DNA of 64,000 nt from CAWAXW01 sp963786155 (GTDB lineage Bacteria > Actinomycetota > CADDZG01 > WHSQ01). Position 1 is the stretch's first letter. Each line of letters starts with the position of its first letter. Shown here in pieces: positions 1 through 8,432 of the stretch. A program made the translations under genes and the position numbers. The notes under the pieces were generated by a model. That model made no database searches. It had not been told where the DNA came from and saw nothing but the letters and a program-made list of their open reading frames with translations. The stretch is taken from assembly GCA_963786155.1 (NCBI GenBank), contig CAWAXW010000006.1, positions 62,001 through 126,000 on the forward strand, in the 5' to 3' direction.

Positions 1-1
1 G

Positions 2-916
2 GGATTCCTGGGCTCGCATCTCTGCCGTCGCCTTCTTGCCGAAGGCTGGGAAGTCGTTTGCTATGACTCCCTCATCACGGGAGACGTAGCAAACATCGAG
101 GCGCTTCTCGACAACGATCGATGCCGCTTCGAACGTTACGACGTAACGGAGTTCGTGGATGTCGACGGCGACCTCGACTGGGTGTTCCACCTGGCGTCGC
201 CCGCCTCTCCGCCCGATTATCTCGCGCATCCCATCCACACCATGAAGGTCAACGCATTGGGTTCGCTTAATACGTTGGGATTGGCGAAGGCCAAGGGCGC
301 ATCCTTCTTTCTCGCATCGACCTCAGAGGTCTACGGCGATCCACAGGTTCATCCCCAGACCGAGGACTACTGGGGTCACGTGAACCCGATAGCACCGCGC
401 GGCGTGTACGACGAGGGGAAGCGGTTCGCGGAAGCCGTGACCATGGCTTACCACCGCGCGCATTCGGTAGACATCCGGATCGTGCGCATCTTCAACACCT
501 ACGGAGAAAGGATGCGCAGACAAGACGGCCGGGCGATCCCGAACTTCATCGCTCAGGCCATACAGAACCGACCGATAACCGTCCACGGGGACGGCTCACA
601 GACTCGTTCCCTCTGTTACGTGGACGATCTCATCGAGGGGTTCTGGCGTTTCGTCAATAGCGATGAGTTGGGCCCGATCAACATCGGGAACCCCGATGAG
701 GTCACGGTGTTGCAGTTGGCCGAGACCGTGAAGCGACTAGTCGGGTCCACCTCGCCGATCGATTTCATGGAGCGGCCCGTCGATGATCCCGAGCGCCGCA
801 GACCCGATATCTCCTTGGCTCTGGACAAGCTGGGGTGGCAACCTCGTTTCGACCTGGACCAGGGCCTCGAGCGGACGATCGACTGGGCCCGTACCGCCTG
901 GTTCAACAACGTCTAG
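2..916 (+). CDS. UDP-glucuronate decarboxylase-like NAD-dependent epimerase (5' end cut off)
   Basis: Short-chain dehydrogenase/epimerase of the UDP-glucuronate decarboxylase (UXS) type, which makes UDP-xylose for surface glycans. The frame is open from the window edge and begins at GFLGSHL, the end of the GxxGxxG Rossmann nucleotide-binding loop, so only about ten N-terminal residues are missing. Visible family marks are HLASPASP, the STSEVYGDP active-site segment with its Ser/Thr, the catalytic YDEGK (YxxxK), and RIFNTYGERM. A GTG at 155 would lose the NAD-binding loop, so it is not the start. The stop is at 914-916, five bases before a tandem repeat. Assignment to the family is secure; the exact sugar substrate is inferred from the YDEGKR motif. 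Confidence 0.88.
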   Translation, partial: GFLGSHLCRRLLAEGWEVVCYDSLITGDVANIEALLDNDRCRFERYDVTEFVDVDGDLDWVFHLASPASPPDYLAHPIHTMKVNALGSLNTLGLAKAKGASFFLASTSEVYGDPQVHPQTEDYWGHVNPIAPRGVYDEGKRFAEAVTMAYHRAHSVDIRIVRIFNTYGERMRRQDGRAIPNFIAQAIQNRPITVHGDGSQTRSLCYVDDLIEGFWRFVNSDELGPINIGNPDEVTVLQLAETVKRLVGSTSPIDFMERPVDDPERRRPDISLALDKLGWQPRFDLDQGLERTIDWARTAWFNNV

Positions 917-920
917 GGGC

Positions 921-1056
921 TGTTCGTTCCGGCCCTCTGTTCGTTCCGGCCCTCTGTTCGTTCCGGCCCTCTGTTCGTTCCGGCCCTCTGTTCGTTCCGG
1001 CCCTCTGTTCGTTCCGGCCCTCTGTTCGTTCCGGCCCTCTGTTCGTTCCGGCCCTC
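921..1056. repeat. Eight perfect tandem copies of a 17-bp unit
   Basis: The unit TGTTCGTTCCGGCCCTC is repeated eight times without a single difference, beginning five bases after the stop codon of the sugar-nucleotide gene. There are no spacers between copies, so it is not a CRISPR. Seventeen is not a multiple of three, so translations through it cycle through frames and are not a protein repeat. It lies in the intergenic space before a secreted hydrolase gene on the same strand. Its function is unknown. Confidence 0.97.
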
Positions 1057-1140
1057 GCCTTAGTGCATTAGCACAGAGGGATAACCCCCTCCTCGGGCTA
1101 ATTACCCCTTAAGTCCGTTTCGTGGAGGGAGCCCGATACC

Positions 1141-2874
1141 GTGATGAAGCGAGTTGCCCCGTTCCTGTGCGTTCTGCTGCTGGCGGCCGGTCTGGCCAAC
1201 GCCGGCTCGACCGCGAGCGCCGCGCTGCGCGACGACGCCGACTGGTACGAGATGTACTTCCCGTCCTCTGATGGGATCAACAAGGTCCACGCCGACGTGC
1301 TCAGGCCCAAGGGCGTCCCGCTCGACGAGCCGTTGCCGGTCATCATGTCGGTCAGCCCTTACACCAACCACAGCGGCTCGACGAGCCCGACGGACCTCAC
1401 CGGGACGGGCCCCAACCCTCGCTTCTACGATTTCCTCGATCTGAGCGGCGCCCTCAAGCAGGGCTACACCTACGTGATGGTCGATCTCCCCGGCGACGGA
1501 GGCTCGGGCGGTTGCAACGACTGGGGCGGCGTCCGGGAGCAGGCAGGCGTGCACGATGCGGTCGAGTGGGCCGCGTCACAGCCGTGGTCCAACGGCAGGG
1601 TCGGCCTGCTCGGCAAGTCCTACGACGGCTGGACCGGGCTGATGGGCGTCGCCACGCAGCCCGAGGGCCTCGCCGCGGTCGCATCGCTCGAGCCGGTCTA
1701 CTCCGGCTATCGCTACATCTACATGAACGGCGTGCGCCGCACGAACTGGCCCTACGGCGCGAGCTTCACGGCCGTCGACGCGCAGCCGGGGCGGCCCACC
1801 GACACACCCGAGTACCAGGCGAACGGCGCTCCGCAGGCCTGGTGCTATCCGGTCAACATCGCCGGGCACAACGTCGACTTCAGCGAATCGGGCCCCTACT
1901 GGGCGGAGCGCAACCTCGTCCCGACCTCCGAAGGCAAGAAGACGCCGGTCTTCCTCACCCAGGGCTTCCTCGAGACCAACACGAAGTGGGACGGCGCCTC
2001 GCAGTACTTCAACGGGCTCGCGGGCAACGAGAGCCGGGTCTGGTACGGCCAGTTCGACCACGCCCGTGCCTGGGAGAAGAACGTCTCCGGGTCCACGCCC
2101 TCGGGCGACGGCACCCGCTGGCAGACGGGCCGCAGCGACTTCATGGACCAGCTCATGCGCTTCTTCGACGAGCACCTCAAGGGCATCGAGCCCACGGTCG
2201 ACGATCCGACGGTCGAGGTCCAGGACATCCTCGGGCGCTGGCGCTCGGAGAAGAGCTGGCCGCCGGCCGACTCGGTCGTCTACGAGACCTCCTTGCGCCC
2301 CGGCACCTATGCGGACAACGGATCGGGAAGCGGCCGCAATCCCACCGAGACCCAGGGGATCTGGACGATCTCTTCAAAGCTCGGCCACGACGTCTGGCTC
2401 TCGGGAACCCCCACTGTCACCGTGACCGTGGATGGGGTGCCGAACGCGAATCTCGCGGCCAACGTCTACGACGTGGCTCCCGACAACAAGCTCAGGATGA
2501 TCTCGCGCGGCGTTCAGTCGCTCACCGGCACCGGCGTGCGCACCTTCAGCTTCGAGCTCTACGGCCAGGACTGGCCGATCACGGCGGGCCACCGGATCGC
2601 CGTGCTGATCTCGGGGGCCAACACCGACGAGTTCCAGTACGGAGGGACGGCCACCCGCACCAACGTCACGGTGAGCAACGCCACGGTGGGGCTCCCGTTC
2701 CTGACCTACGACCGGACCTCGTTCACCGACAGCTTCAGCTCGACGCCCCGGCTCGACAACTACATGAACGCAGCGGGCACCACGCTGTCCGAGGCCACGA
2801 TCTCGGGGGCGGAGACGGGCTTCAGCCTGCCCGAGCCCCTGATCGAGCGGGAGCCGGTTCCCGGCCCGACCTAG
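1141..2874 (+). CDS. Secreted CocE/NonD family alpha/beta hydrolase
   Basis: Exported serine hydrolase of the X-Pro dipeptidyl-peptidase/cocaine-esterase-like superfamily. The N-terminus is a signal peptide (MMKRV followed by a hydrophobic run ending near STASAALR). An alpha/beta-hydrolase core follows. The nucleophile elbow GKSYDGW is at about residue 161, preceded by VMVDLPGDGGSGG. The segment QFDHARAWEKN at about 300 is a candidate for the acid/His region. The last ~200 residues form a beta-rich jelly-roll domain typical of the family's C-terminus (HDVWLSGTPTVTVTV, AGHRIAVLISG). GTG at 1141 and ATG at 1144 are both possible starts, 7-10 bases after GGAGGG. The length of 577 aa is normal. 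The substrate (peptide, ester or amide) cannot be told from sequence. Confidence 0.88.
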   Translation: MMKRVAPFLCVLLLAAGLANAGSTASAALRDDADWYEMYFPSSDGINKVHADVLRPKGVPLDEPLPVIMSVSPYTNHSGSTSPTDLTGTGPNPRFYDFLDLSGALKQGYTYVMVDLPGDGGSGGCNDWGGVREQAGVHDAVEWAASQPWSNGRVGLLGKSYDGWTGLMGVATQPEGLAAVASLEPVYSGYRYIYMNGVRRTNWPYGASFTAVDAQPGRPTDTPEYQANGAPQAWCYPVNIAGHNVDFSESGPYWAERNLVPTSEGKKTPVFLTQGFLETNTKWDGASQYFNGLAGNESRVWYGQFDHARAWEKNVSGSTPSGDGTRWQTGRSDFMDQLMRFFDEHLKGIEPTVDDPTVEVQDILGRWRSEKSWPPADSVVYETSLRPGTYADNGSGSGRNPTETQGIWTISSKLGHDVWLSGTPTVTVTVDGVPNANLAANVYDVAPDNKLRMISRGVQSLTGTGVRTFSFELYGQDWPITAGHRIAVLISGANTDEFQYGGTATRTNVTVSNATVGLPFLTYDRTSFTDSFSSTPRLDNYMNAAGTTLSEATISGAETGFSLPEPLIEREPVPGPT

Positions 2875-3044
2875 GACGATTGGGCCCCCTTTTTGTGGCC
2901 GGGGGCTATGGCCGAACTATTGACTAGCTCCTAGGCTCATAGTAGGAATGTGCGCCTTGGCGGGGCAACTTTCAGGGGCCCCGCGCCGTTGTCCCAAAGG
3001 GCGACGTGCGCCCGCCGGGACAGGAATATCGACCGGCCGCCCAC

Positions 3045-3070
3045 GGTTTAGTCGTTGCGAGAGCCGGTAT
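3045..3070 (+). promoter_or_regulatory. Candidate alternative-sigma (SigF/SigB-like) promoter for whiB
   Basis: GGTTT at 3045-3049 and GGTAT at 3066-3070 are separated by 16 bases. This resembles the GGTTT-N16-GGGTA pattern of SigF/SigB-type promoters, and it sits 17 bases before the whiB start. A STAS/HATPase pair of the kind that controls such sigma factors is at 52.9-53.7 kb. This is a pattern match only. Confidence 0.3.
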
Positions 3071-3087
3071 AAGAGACGAGGCCGGCT

Positions 3088-3396
3088 TTGAACGAGGAGG
3101 TACCACCGATCCACCCCGCGATAGAGGAATTCGAGCGACTCGACTGGCAGGAGGATGCAGCCTGCCGCGAGCACGAGAACACGCTGTTCTTCGGCCCCGA
3201 CCACCAAGAGTCGGAGCTCGAGAAGCAGTCCCGCGAGGCCCGGGCCAAGACCGTGTGCCATAGCTGCCCGGTGGCCGAGCAGTGCCTCGAGTTCGCCATG
3301 GACACCAACCAGAAGTACGGCATCTGGGGAGGCCTCACGGACCGTGAGCGTGCCTCTCTGAAGCGCAGGCGCGCCCGCGCCCGCCGAGCTTCTTAG
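3088..3396 (+). CDS. WhiB-family iron-sulfur transcriptional regulator
   Basis: Small (102 aa) actinobacterial WhiB-like protein that binds a [4Fe-4S] cluster and partners with sigma factors. The four cluster cysteines are visible: one in DAACRE, then C-x2-C-x5-C in VCHSCPVAEQC. They are followed by the beta-turn GIWGG (YGIWGGLTDRER) and a basic C-terminal DNA-contacting tail (KRRRARARRAS). TTG at 3088 is the only plausible start. The purine-rich stretch GAGACGAGG lies about seven bases upstream; an AGGAGG just inside the frame has no start codon after it. The candidate promoter at 3045-3070 would drive it. The subtype is not assigned. Confidence 0.92.
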   Translation: MNEEVPPIHPAIEEFERLDWQEDAACREHENTLFFGPDHQESELEKQSREARAKTVCHSCPVAEQCLEFAMDTNQKYGIWGGLTDRERASLKRRRARARRAS

Positions 3397-3426
3397 CCCA
3401 CACAGAAACAACTTCCCGGCTCCCGC

Positions 3427-3440
3427 CACCGTTTATGGTG
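3427..3440 (+). promoter_or_regulatory. Conserved upstream element, copy 1 (CACC-GTTTAT-GGTG)
   Basis: A 14-bp partial palindrome with CACC and GGTG arms around GTTTAT, 51 bases before the start codon of the first large surface-protein gene. Thirteen of its 14 bases recur at 5900-5913, at nearly the same distance before the second paralogue. It may be a promoter core or operator; the role is inferred only from conservation and position. Confidence 0.4.
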
Positions 3441-3491
3441 ATGGGCATCCATTTGTCTTTTGTTCCCTTTGGGGTGCCGGGAGGTGACTAG

Positions 3492-5811
3492 GTGGGGCTC
3501 GCAACCATTCTCGGGCTGAACTCGCGCAGGGCGGTCGCGCGCGCCGCGCTCGTCGTGACCCTGACGCTGTTCGCCAGCACGGTCCTGCTCTCGGGCGGCC
3601 CACTGAGCCAGAACGTGAACGCCCAGGGGACCGGCAGTCCGGCCCCCGAGTTCACCATCCAGTTCCTCAACCCGTCGGGCGATAGCGCAGCGGTCACTGC
3701 GCCGCCCCCGCCCAGCGTCAGCGGGAACGGCCCCGGCAAGGAGATATCCGCCAAGGACGACGGGACGGGCACGCGGTATCACCTGGTTGCCTGGATCAAC
3801 AAGACACCCGGCGTCGATCCCGAGGTTGAGTTCACTGTGCAGCAGGGAGCCGGCCAACCGCTCACACTCACGGAGGGCGGGGCGAACCGAGCGGTCCCCG
3901 TCATCGGCGCGCCGGATACCTATCACTTCTATTGGAACGTTGCCGCGACAGGGCTCGTGGACGGCGAGGCCACCCTCAAGGCCGTGCTGTATTCGGGCAA
4001 CACCCCGCTTGCCACCGATAGCGAGACGGTTCGGATCAACAACGGCAATCCCAGTCCGATGGACCCCAATCCGGACACTGTCGAGAACCAGGGGGAAACC
4101 GTCGAGATGCTGTACCCGGTACAGACAACGGGCGGCTCGACCACACCGGCGTGGGGTTTCTACGCTGCTCCCGCAGGCCCGCCTGTGGGAGTGATCGATG
4201 TGACTTCGAGTTCGGGGACGGTGCGAGTGCCGCGGCTACTACACACTGTCGCTCCCCGGTACGGAGCCACAATGGAAGTCGTGCGCCGGCACCACTGGTG
4301 AGACCAGGGACGGCTCATTGGATGGGGTTCGATGCACGATCGCCACCGGGGACGATCCCCTGAAGGTGACCGCCGTCTCGGTGCTCGCGACGGACAACGC
4401 GACCCCTATCGGGGCACAGGCGGGCCCTGACCCGGATTCCGGAGATGCACATCGCGTCCTCCCTTACAAACAGGTCCCCGCATCTATCCAATTGATTCCG
4501 AGCACGGGTCGAACGGAAGAGGATTCAGGGCCTTTCTCCTGCTCCCCGGTGATAACCGCGGAGGTGCTCGACGCGGCCGGCCGCAAGGTCGTCACCGCGC
4601 CGGTGGACGTGCATGCCCACGGACCGGGAGACGAGCTCTTCTTCGATGACAACGATTCCAGTGGAAACACGACGAGCTCGAGCCAGGCCCCCGACAGAGC
4701 ACACTCGGACACCGAGCCCACGGCGAACTGTGACACGGAAGATGCTCCTCCCGACACCAACGAAGACAGCCTGCAGGGCGATCACCAGCGCACCGGTCTC
4801 CCGGACATCAAGCACATCGAGTCGGTCAGCGGCACCAACGACGCCGGCCGCTTCACGTTCAAGCTGGGCAGGAGAGCCACTGGTGACGGATCGACGAGAT
4901 TCACGGTCTGGGCCGATACCGACGAAGACGACCGGAGATGCCTAGCGGAGGCATTTGCCGACGGCACCTTTGGTTGGGGAGTGGCTCCGCCGTCTCCTCA
5001 GTCATCCACACCCGAGGAAACAACCTGTCCGTCGCCTTCGCCGAGTCCACCCGCCAGCTCCAGCCCACCCGCGAGCTCGAGCCCGCCCCCCTCCCAGACC
5101 TCAACGGCGACCCCGACAAAGTCGCCCAGCCAGACCTCGACCGCAACTGCGACCTCCACCTCGACATCGACCACAACCCCGCCGACGTCGCCGCCTCCAT
5201 CGACCGCTACCACTGAGCCACCCGGGCCCTCGGCACGTCAGATCTCAATGGACGCGAGCGACGGGACCGTGACGATCGGCGCGCGGGTCGCCCTCGAAGG
5301 GTCGATCTTCTCGGGCGACAGTGCGTGTGAGGACGACGAACTCGTCGTGATCCGCAGGCGCCCGCTGGGCTCGACTTCGTTCACGGACTTCCGCGAGACC
5401 AGAACCGGCTCCACCGGCGGGTTCTCGATCGAGTTCGAGCCGGACGAGAGCGCGGAGTACCGGGCGGTGGCTCCGGAGACGGAAGCGTGCGAGTCCGCCA
5501 ACTCGAATGCCCTGACGATCGAGGTGAAGGCCAAGGTCACGACCTCGATCTCCGACAAGACGCCGCCGGCGGGCGCCCAGGTGAAGATCGCCGGCAAGGT
5601 GACCCCGCCCTCCAAGGGCACCAAGGTCGTCCTCCAGCGCAAGAAGGGCAAGAAGTGGAAGAAGGTCGACAGCGACAAGCTGAACGGGAAGTCGCGCTAC
5701 AGCTTCAAGATCGTGGCCAACTTCGAGAAGCGGAAGTTCCGGGTCCGCTTCCCGGGCGACAAGGACAACCAGGCCAACTCCACGAAGCCCTTCACGATCA
5801 ACCCGCAGTAG
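3492..5811 (+). CDS. Large secreted modular surface protein, paralogue A (one frame break)
   Basis: Exported protein of unknown function, about 770 aa. It has a long signal peptide (RRAVARAALVVTLTLFASTV, cleaved near VNAQG). Modules follow: (1) FTIQFLNPSG...RYHLVAW..VEF; (2) GETVEMLYPVQT..WGFYAAP..IDVTSS; (3) GDAHRVLPY; (4) VDVHAHGPGDELFF with a negatively charged loop and DIKHIESVSGT..GRFTF..WADTDEDDRR; (5) a Ser/Thr/Pro linker; (6) two Ig-like beta domains, the first with a conserved Cys pair (SACEDDE / TEACES), the second Lys-rich. The frame breaks near 4222-4235. Reading on in the next frame restores GYYTLSLPGTEPQWKSC, matching the paralogues, so this is one gene. GTG at 3492 follows GGGAGG by seven bases. 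Confidence 0.82.
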
Positions 5812-5899
5812 GGGGTCACGGAGGGTAGGCGGGCGCCGCTGAAGCGTCACCGCGCTCGCCTCGCTGAAGTCGGTCCGTGTACAACTTTCACGTTCGGGG

Positions 5900-5913
5900 C
5901 ACCGTTTAAGGTG
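5900..5913 (+). promoter_or_regulatory. Conserved upstream element, copy 2 (CACC-GTTTAA-GGTG)
   Basis: The same 14-bp element as at 3427-3440, with one difference, placed 53 bases before the start of the second paralogue. Conserved distance and sequence suggest a shared promoter or operator. No matching third copy was seen before the paralogue at 8433; only the weaker CGACGTTTTAGCAGGTG occurs near 8310. Confidence 0.4.
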
Positions 5914-5966
5914 TTGAACGCTCATTTCGTCGTTGTGCCCTCTTTGCGGGGGCCGGGAGGTGTCTT

Positions 5967-8206
5967 GTGGGTCTCACATCCATCTTGGGCTTGGACTCGC
6001 GCCGGGCGGTAGCTCGCACCGCGCTCGTCGTCACCCTGGTGCTGTTCGCCAGCACGGTTCTGCTATCGGGAGGCCCCCTAACCTCAACCGTGAACGCCCA
6101 GGGCACGACCGCGAGCCCGAGCGGATCCCCCAGTTCACGATCCAGTTCCTGAATCCCTCCGGTAGCTACACCTTGGATCCGGCGGGCCAAGACATCGCCA
6201 GCGGAAGCGGCCCTGGTACCGAGATCTCGGCCAAGAGTGACGGGGCCGACGAGCGCTATCACCTCGTAGCGTGGATCAAGGGACAGGTGACCGACCCGAC
6301 CGTCGAATTCAAGTTCCAGCAGGGTGGCCCCGAGATCACTCTCGGCACCGGCCAACTCGTGGCCGGGACGACCGACACCTACCAATTCTTCTGGAACGTC
6401 GGTGCGACCACGGGGATATCGGACGCGGCCGCAAACCTGCGCGTGATCCTCTTCTCCGGACAGAACGAGGTGAGTCGTGACGAGGTGGCGGTAACGATCA
6501 ACGATGCCGGTACTCCACCCACGCCGCCCACACCGCAGAGCTCAGAGCCGCGCGGGGAGACCGTCGAGATCGTCTATCCCGTTCAGACAACGACCGGGGC
6601 GACCCCGCCCCTCTTCGGCCTCTACAAGCCGCCGACTGGGAACCCGGCCGGCGTGGTCGATGTCACGAGCAGCGCGAACACGACCGCGGTGCGGGTCTTC
6701 TACACGCTGTCACCCGCGGGTCCGAACCCACCTGGAAAGCTTGCTCGGGAGCCAGCGGAGAGACGAAAGCGGCAAGCGCGGACGGGGTTCGTTGCACACT
6801 TGCCGACGGCGATACCGCCGCTGCGGTCACGGCCGTCTCGGCGGCGGCCGTCGACACATCTGGGGGAGGTCTTACCTCCACCGGTCAGGCAACGGCCAAT
6901 CCCGACGCGGGCGACGCCCACCGGGTCTCTCCCTACACCCAGATCCCTGGGACGGTTCAGCTCGTGCCCAGTCAGACGACCGTCGCGGGTGTGCAAGGCG
7001 GATTCCCGTGCACGCCATCGATCGTAGGAACGGTTCTGGACCAGAACCAGCGCAAGGTGGCCGGGCTGAACGTTGATGTTCACGCCGTCGGGCCGACCGA
7101 CCAGCTCTTCTTCGACGACAGCGACACCGCCGAGTCCGCCAAGTCCAGTCCGAACAAGCATCCGGACGCGGGGCCACATTCACCGGCGGAAGACGCGGCC
7201 GACTGTGAATCAGCAACCGTGCCTCCTCCAGCCTCGACGACATCCGATCAGGGTGAGCACGAAGCTCCTGGCCAAGGCACAGACACCAAGCACATCGAAT
7301 CCATCGCGGGCACGAGCGACGCGGGACAGTTCAAGTTCGCTCTCGCCAACCGCGACTCATTGACGGGTCCGACGCAGTTCACCATGTGGGCGGACACCGA
7401 TGGAGACGACCGTCGTTGTTCCGGCGAGGCTTCGTCCAGCGGCACCATCGGATGGGGTGTGCCTGCGCCGGCTCCGTCGGACCCGGCACCCGAGGTAACG
7501 ACGTGCCCGTCGCCGTCTCCGAGCTCGAGCGTGAGCCCAAGTCAGACGTCGACCGCCACGCAGTCGCCGAGCCAAACCCCGACTGCTACACAGTCGTCGA
7601 GCGCACCGCCTCAAGCGTCGGCTCGTCAGATCTCGCTCGAGGCCGACAAAGCCTCGATAACCGTGGGCGAGACCGTCACGCTAAGCGGGCTCTTGTTCTC
7701 GGCCGACCAGAGCTGCGAGGACGACGAGTTCATCCAGATCCGGCGTCGCGAGCTCGGCACCAACACTTTCGAGGACTTCGACGACACGCGCACCGACTCG
7801 GAAGGGGAGTTCGAGCTAGAGATCCGAACCGAGTGTCAGCGCGGAGTACATCGCAGAGGCTCCGGCGACCGTAGACGGGGAGTGTGGCGAAGCGACTTCG
7901 AGCGCCGTTTCGGTCGAGGTCAAGGCCAAGGTCACGAGCTCGATCTCGAACAAGAAGCCTCAGCGCGGCAAGACCGTGACCGTCTCCGGCAAGGTGACCC
8001 CGAACGCTTCGGGGGCAAAGGTCGTGCTCCAGCGCCGCAAGAACAACACGTGGAAGAAGGTCGCTGAGGACAAGCTGGATTCGGCCTCCAAGTACTCCTT
8101 CAAGATCAAGACCGACTTCAAGAAGCGCAAGTTCCGGATCCGGTTCCCGGGCGACAAGAACAACGAGGCGAACTCGACCAAGCCCTTCACGATTGAGACC
8201 AAATAG
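5967..8206 (+). CDS. Large secreted modular surface protein, paralogue B (three frame breaks)
   Basis: Closest relative of the gene at 3492; the signal peptides are nearly identical (SRRAVARTALVVTLVLFAST), so the pair is probably a recent duplication. Module order is the same: FTIQFLNPSG, GETVEIVYPVQT, GDAHRVSPY, VDVHAVGPTDQLFF, DTKHIESIAGT, WADTDGDDRR, a Ser/Thr/Pro linker, and two Ig-like domains ending RFPGDKNNEANSTKPF. The frame breaks near 6127-6131 (a C lost from a C-run), near 6724 (a G lost; restores EPTWKACSG) and near 7826-7836 (restores SAEYIAEAP). GTG at 5967 follows a GGGAGG. Function is unknown; the domains suggest an extracellular adhesive or structural protein. Confidence 0.8.
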
Positions 8207-8232
8207 GGCCTGGACCAGGAGATAACGAAGGA

Positions 8233-8254
8233 GGGGGGCCGGAGACGGCCCCCC
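8233..8254 (+). terminator. GC-rich hairpin terminator after paralogue B
   Basis: Nine-base arms GGGGGGCCG and CGGCCCCCC around a GAGA tetraloop, 26 bases after the stop codon. There is no strong T-run behind it (TTCCAG). Confidence 0.65.
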
Positions 8255-8352
8255 TTCCAGTCTCGCCGGGAGGTTCCTCGTTATGGTTGCGGCACAACCT
8301 TGGCGGGGGGTACGACGTTTTAGCAGGTGAGGGCCCCTAGGGGGCCCGGATT

Positions 8353-8372
8353 CACGGCCCTAAAGGGCCGTG
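8353..8372. other. Perfect short hairpin in the leader of paralogue C
   Basis: CACGGCCC and GGGCCGTG pair perfectly around TAAA, 60 bases before the start codon at 8433. Another GC hairpin (GGGCCCC-TAG-GGGGCCC) lies just upstream near 8330-8346. Either could be a terminator remnant or a leader structure; no known riboswitch was recognised. Confidence 0.45.
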
Positions 8373-8432
8373 TCGGTGATACTTAGCGGGCCCGGCACCG
8401 GCCGGGAGCTATCGGGTATTTGGGAGGTCTGA

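Noticed and set aside
921..1056. CRISPR array
   Set aside because: The copies are contiguous with no spacers, and no cas genes are nearby.
783..1112. Open frames through the 17-bp repeats giving Ser/Val/Arg/Ser/Gly/Pro repeats
   Set aside because: Several frames are open only because the 17-bp unit has no stop in any frame; they start inside the epimerase gene and have no ribosome site or recognisable domain.
1512..2927. A 471-aa plus-strand frame within the CocE gene
   Set aside because: Arg-rich shadow frame of a high-GC gene; the CocE frame has the signal peptide, motifs and ribosome site.
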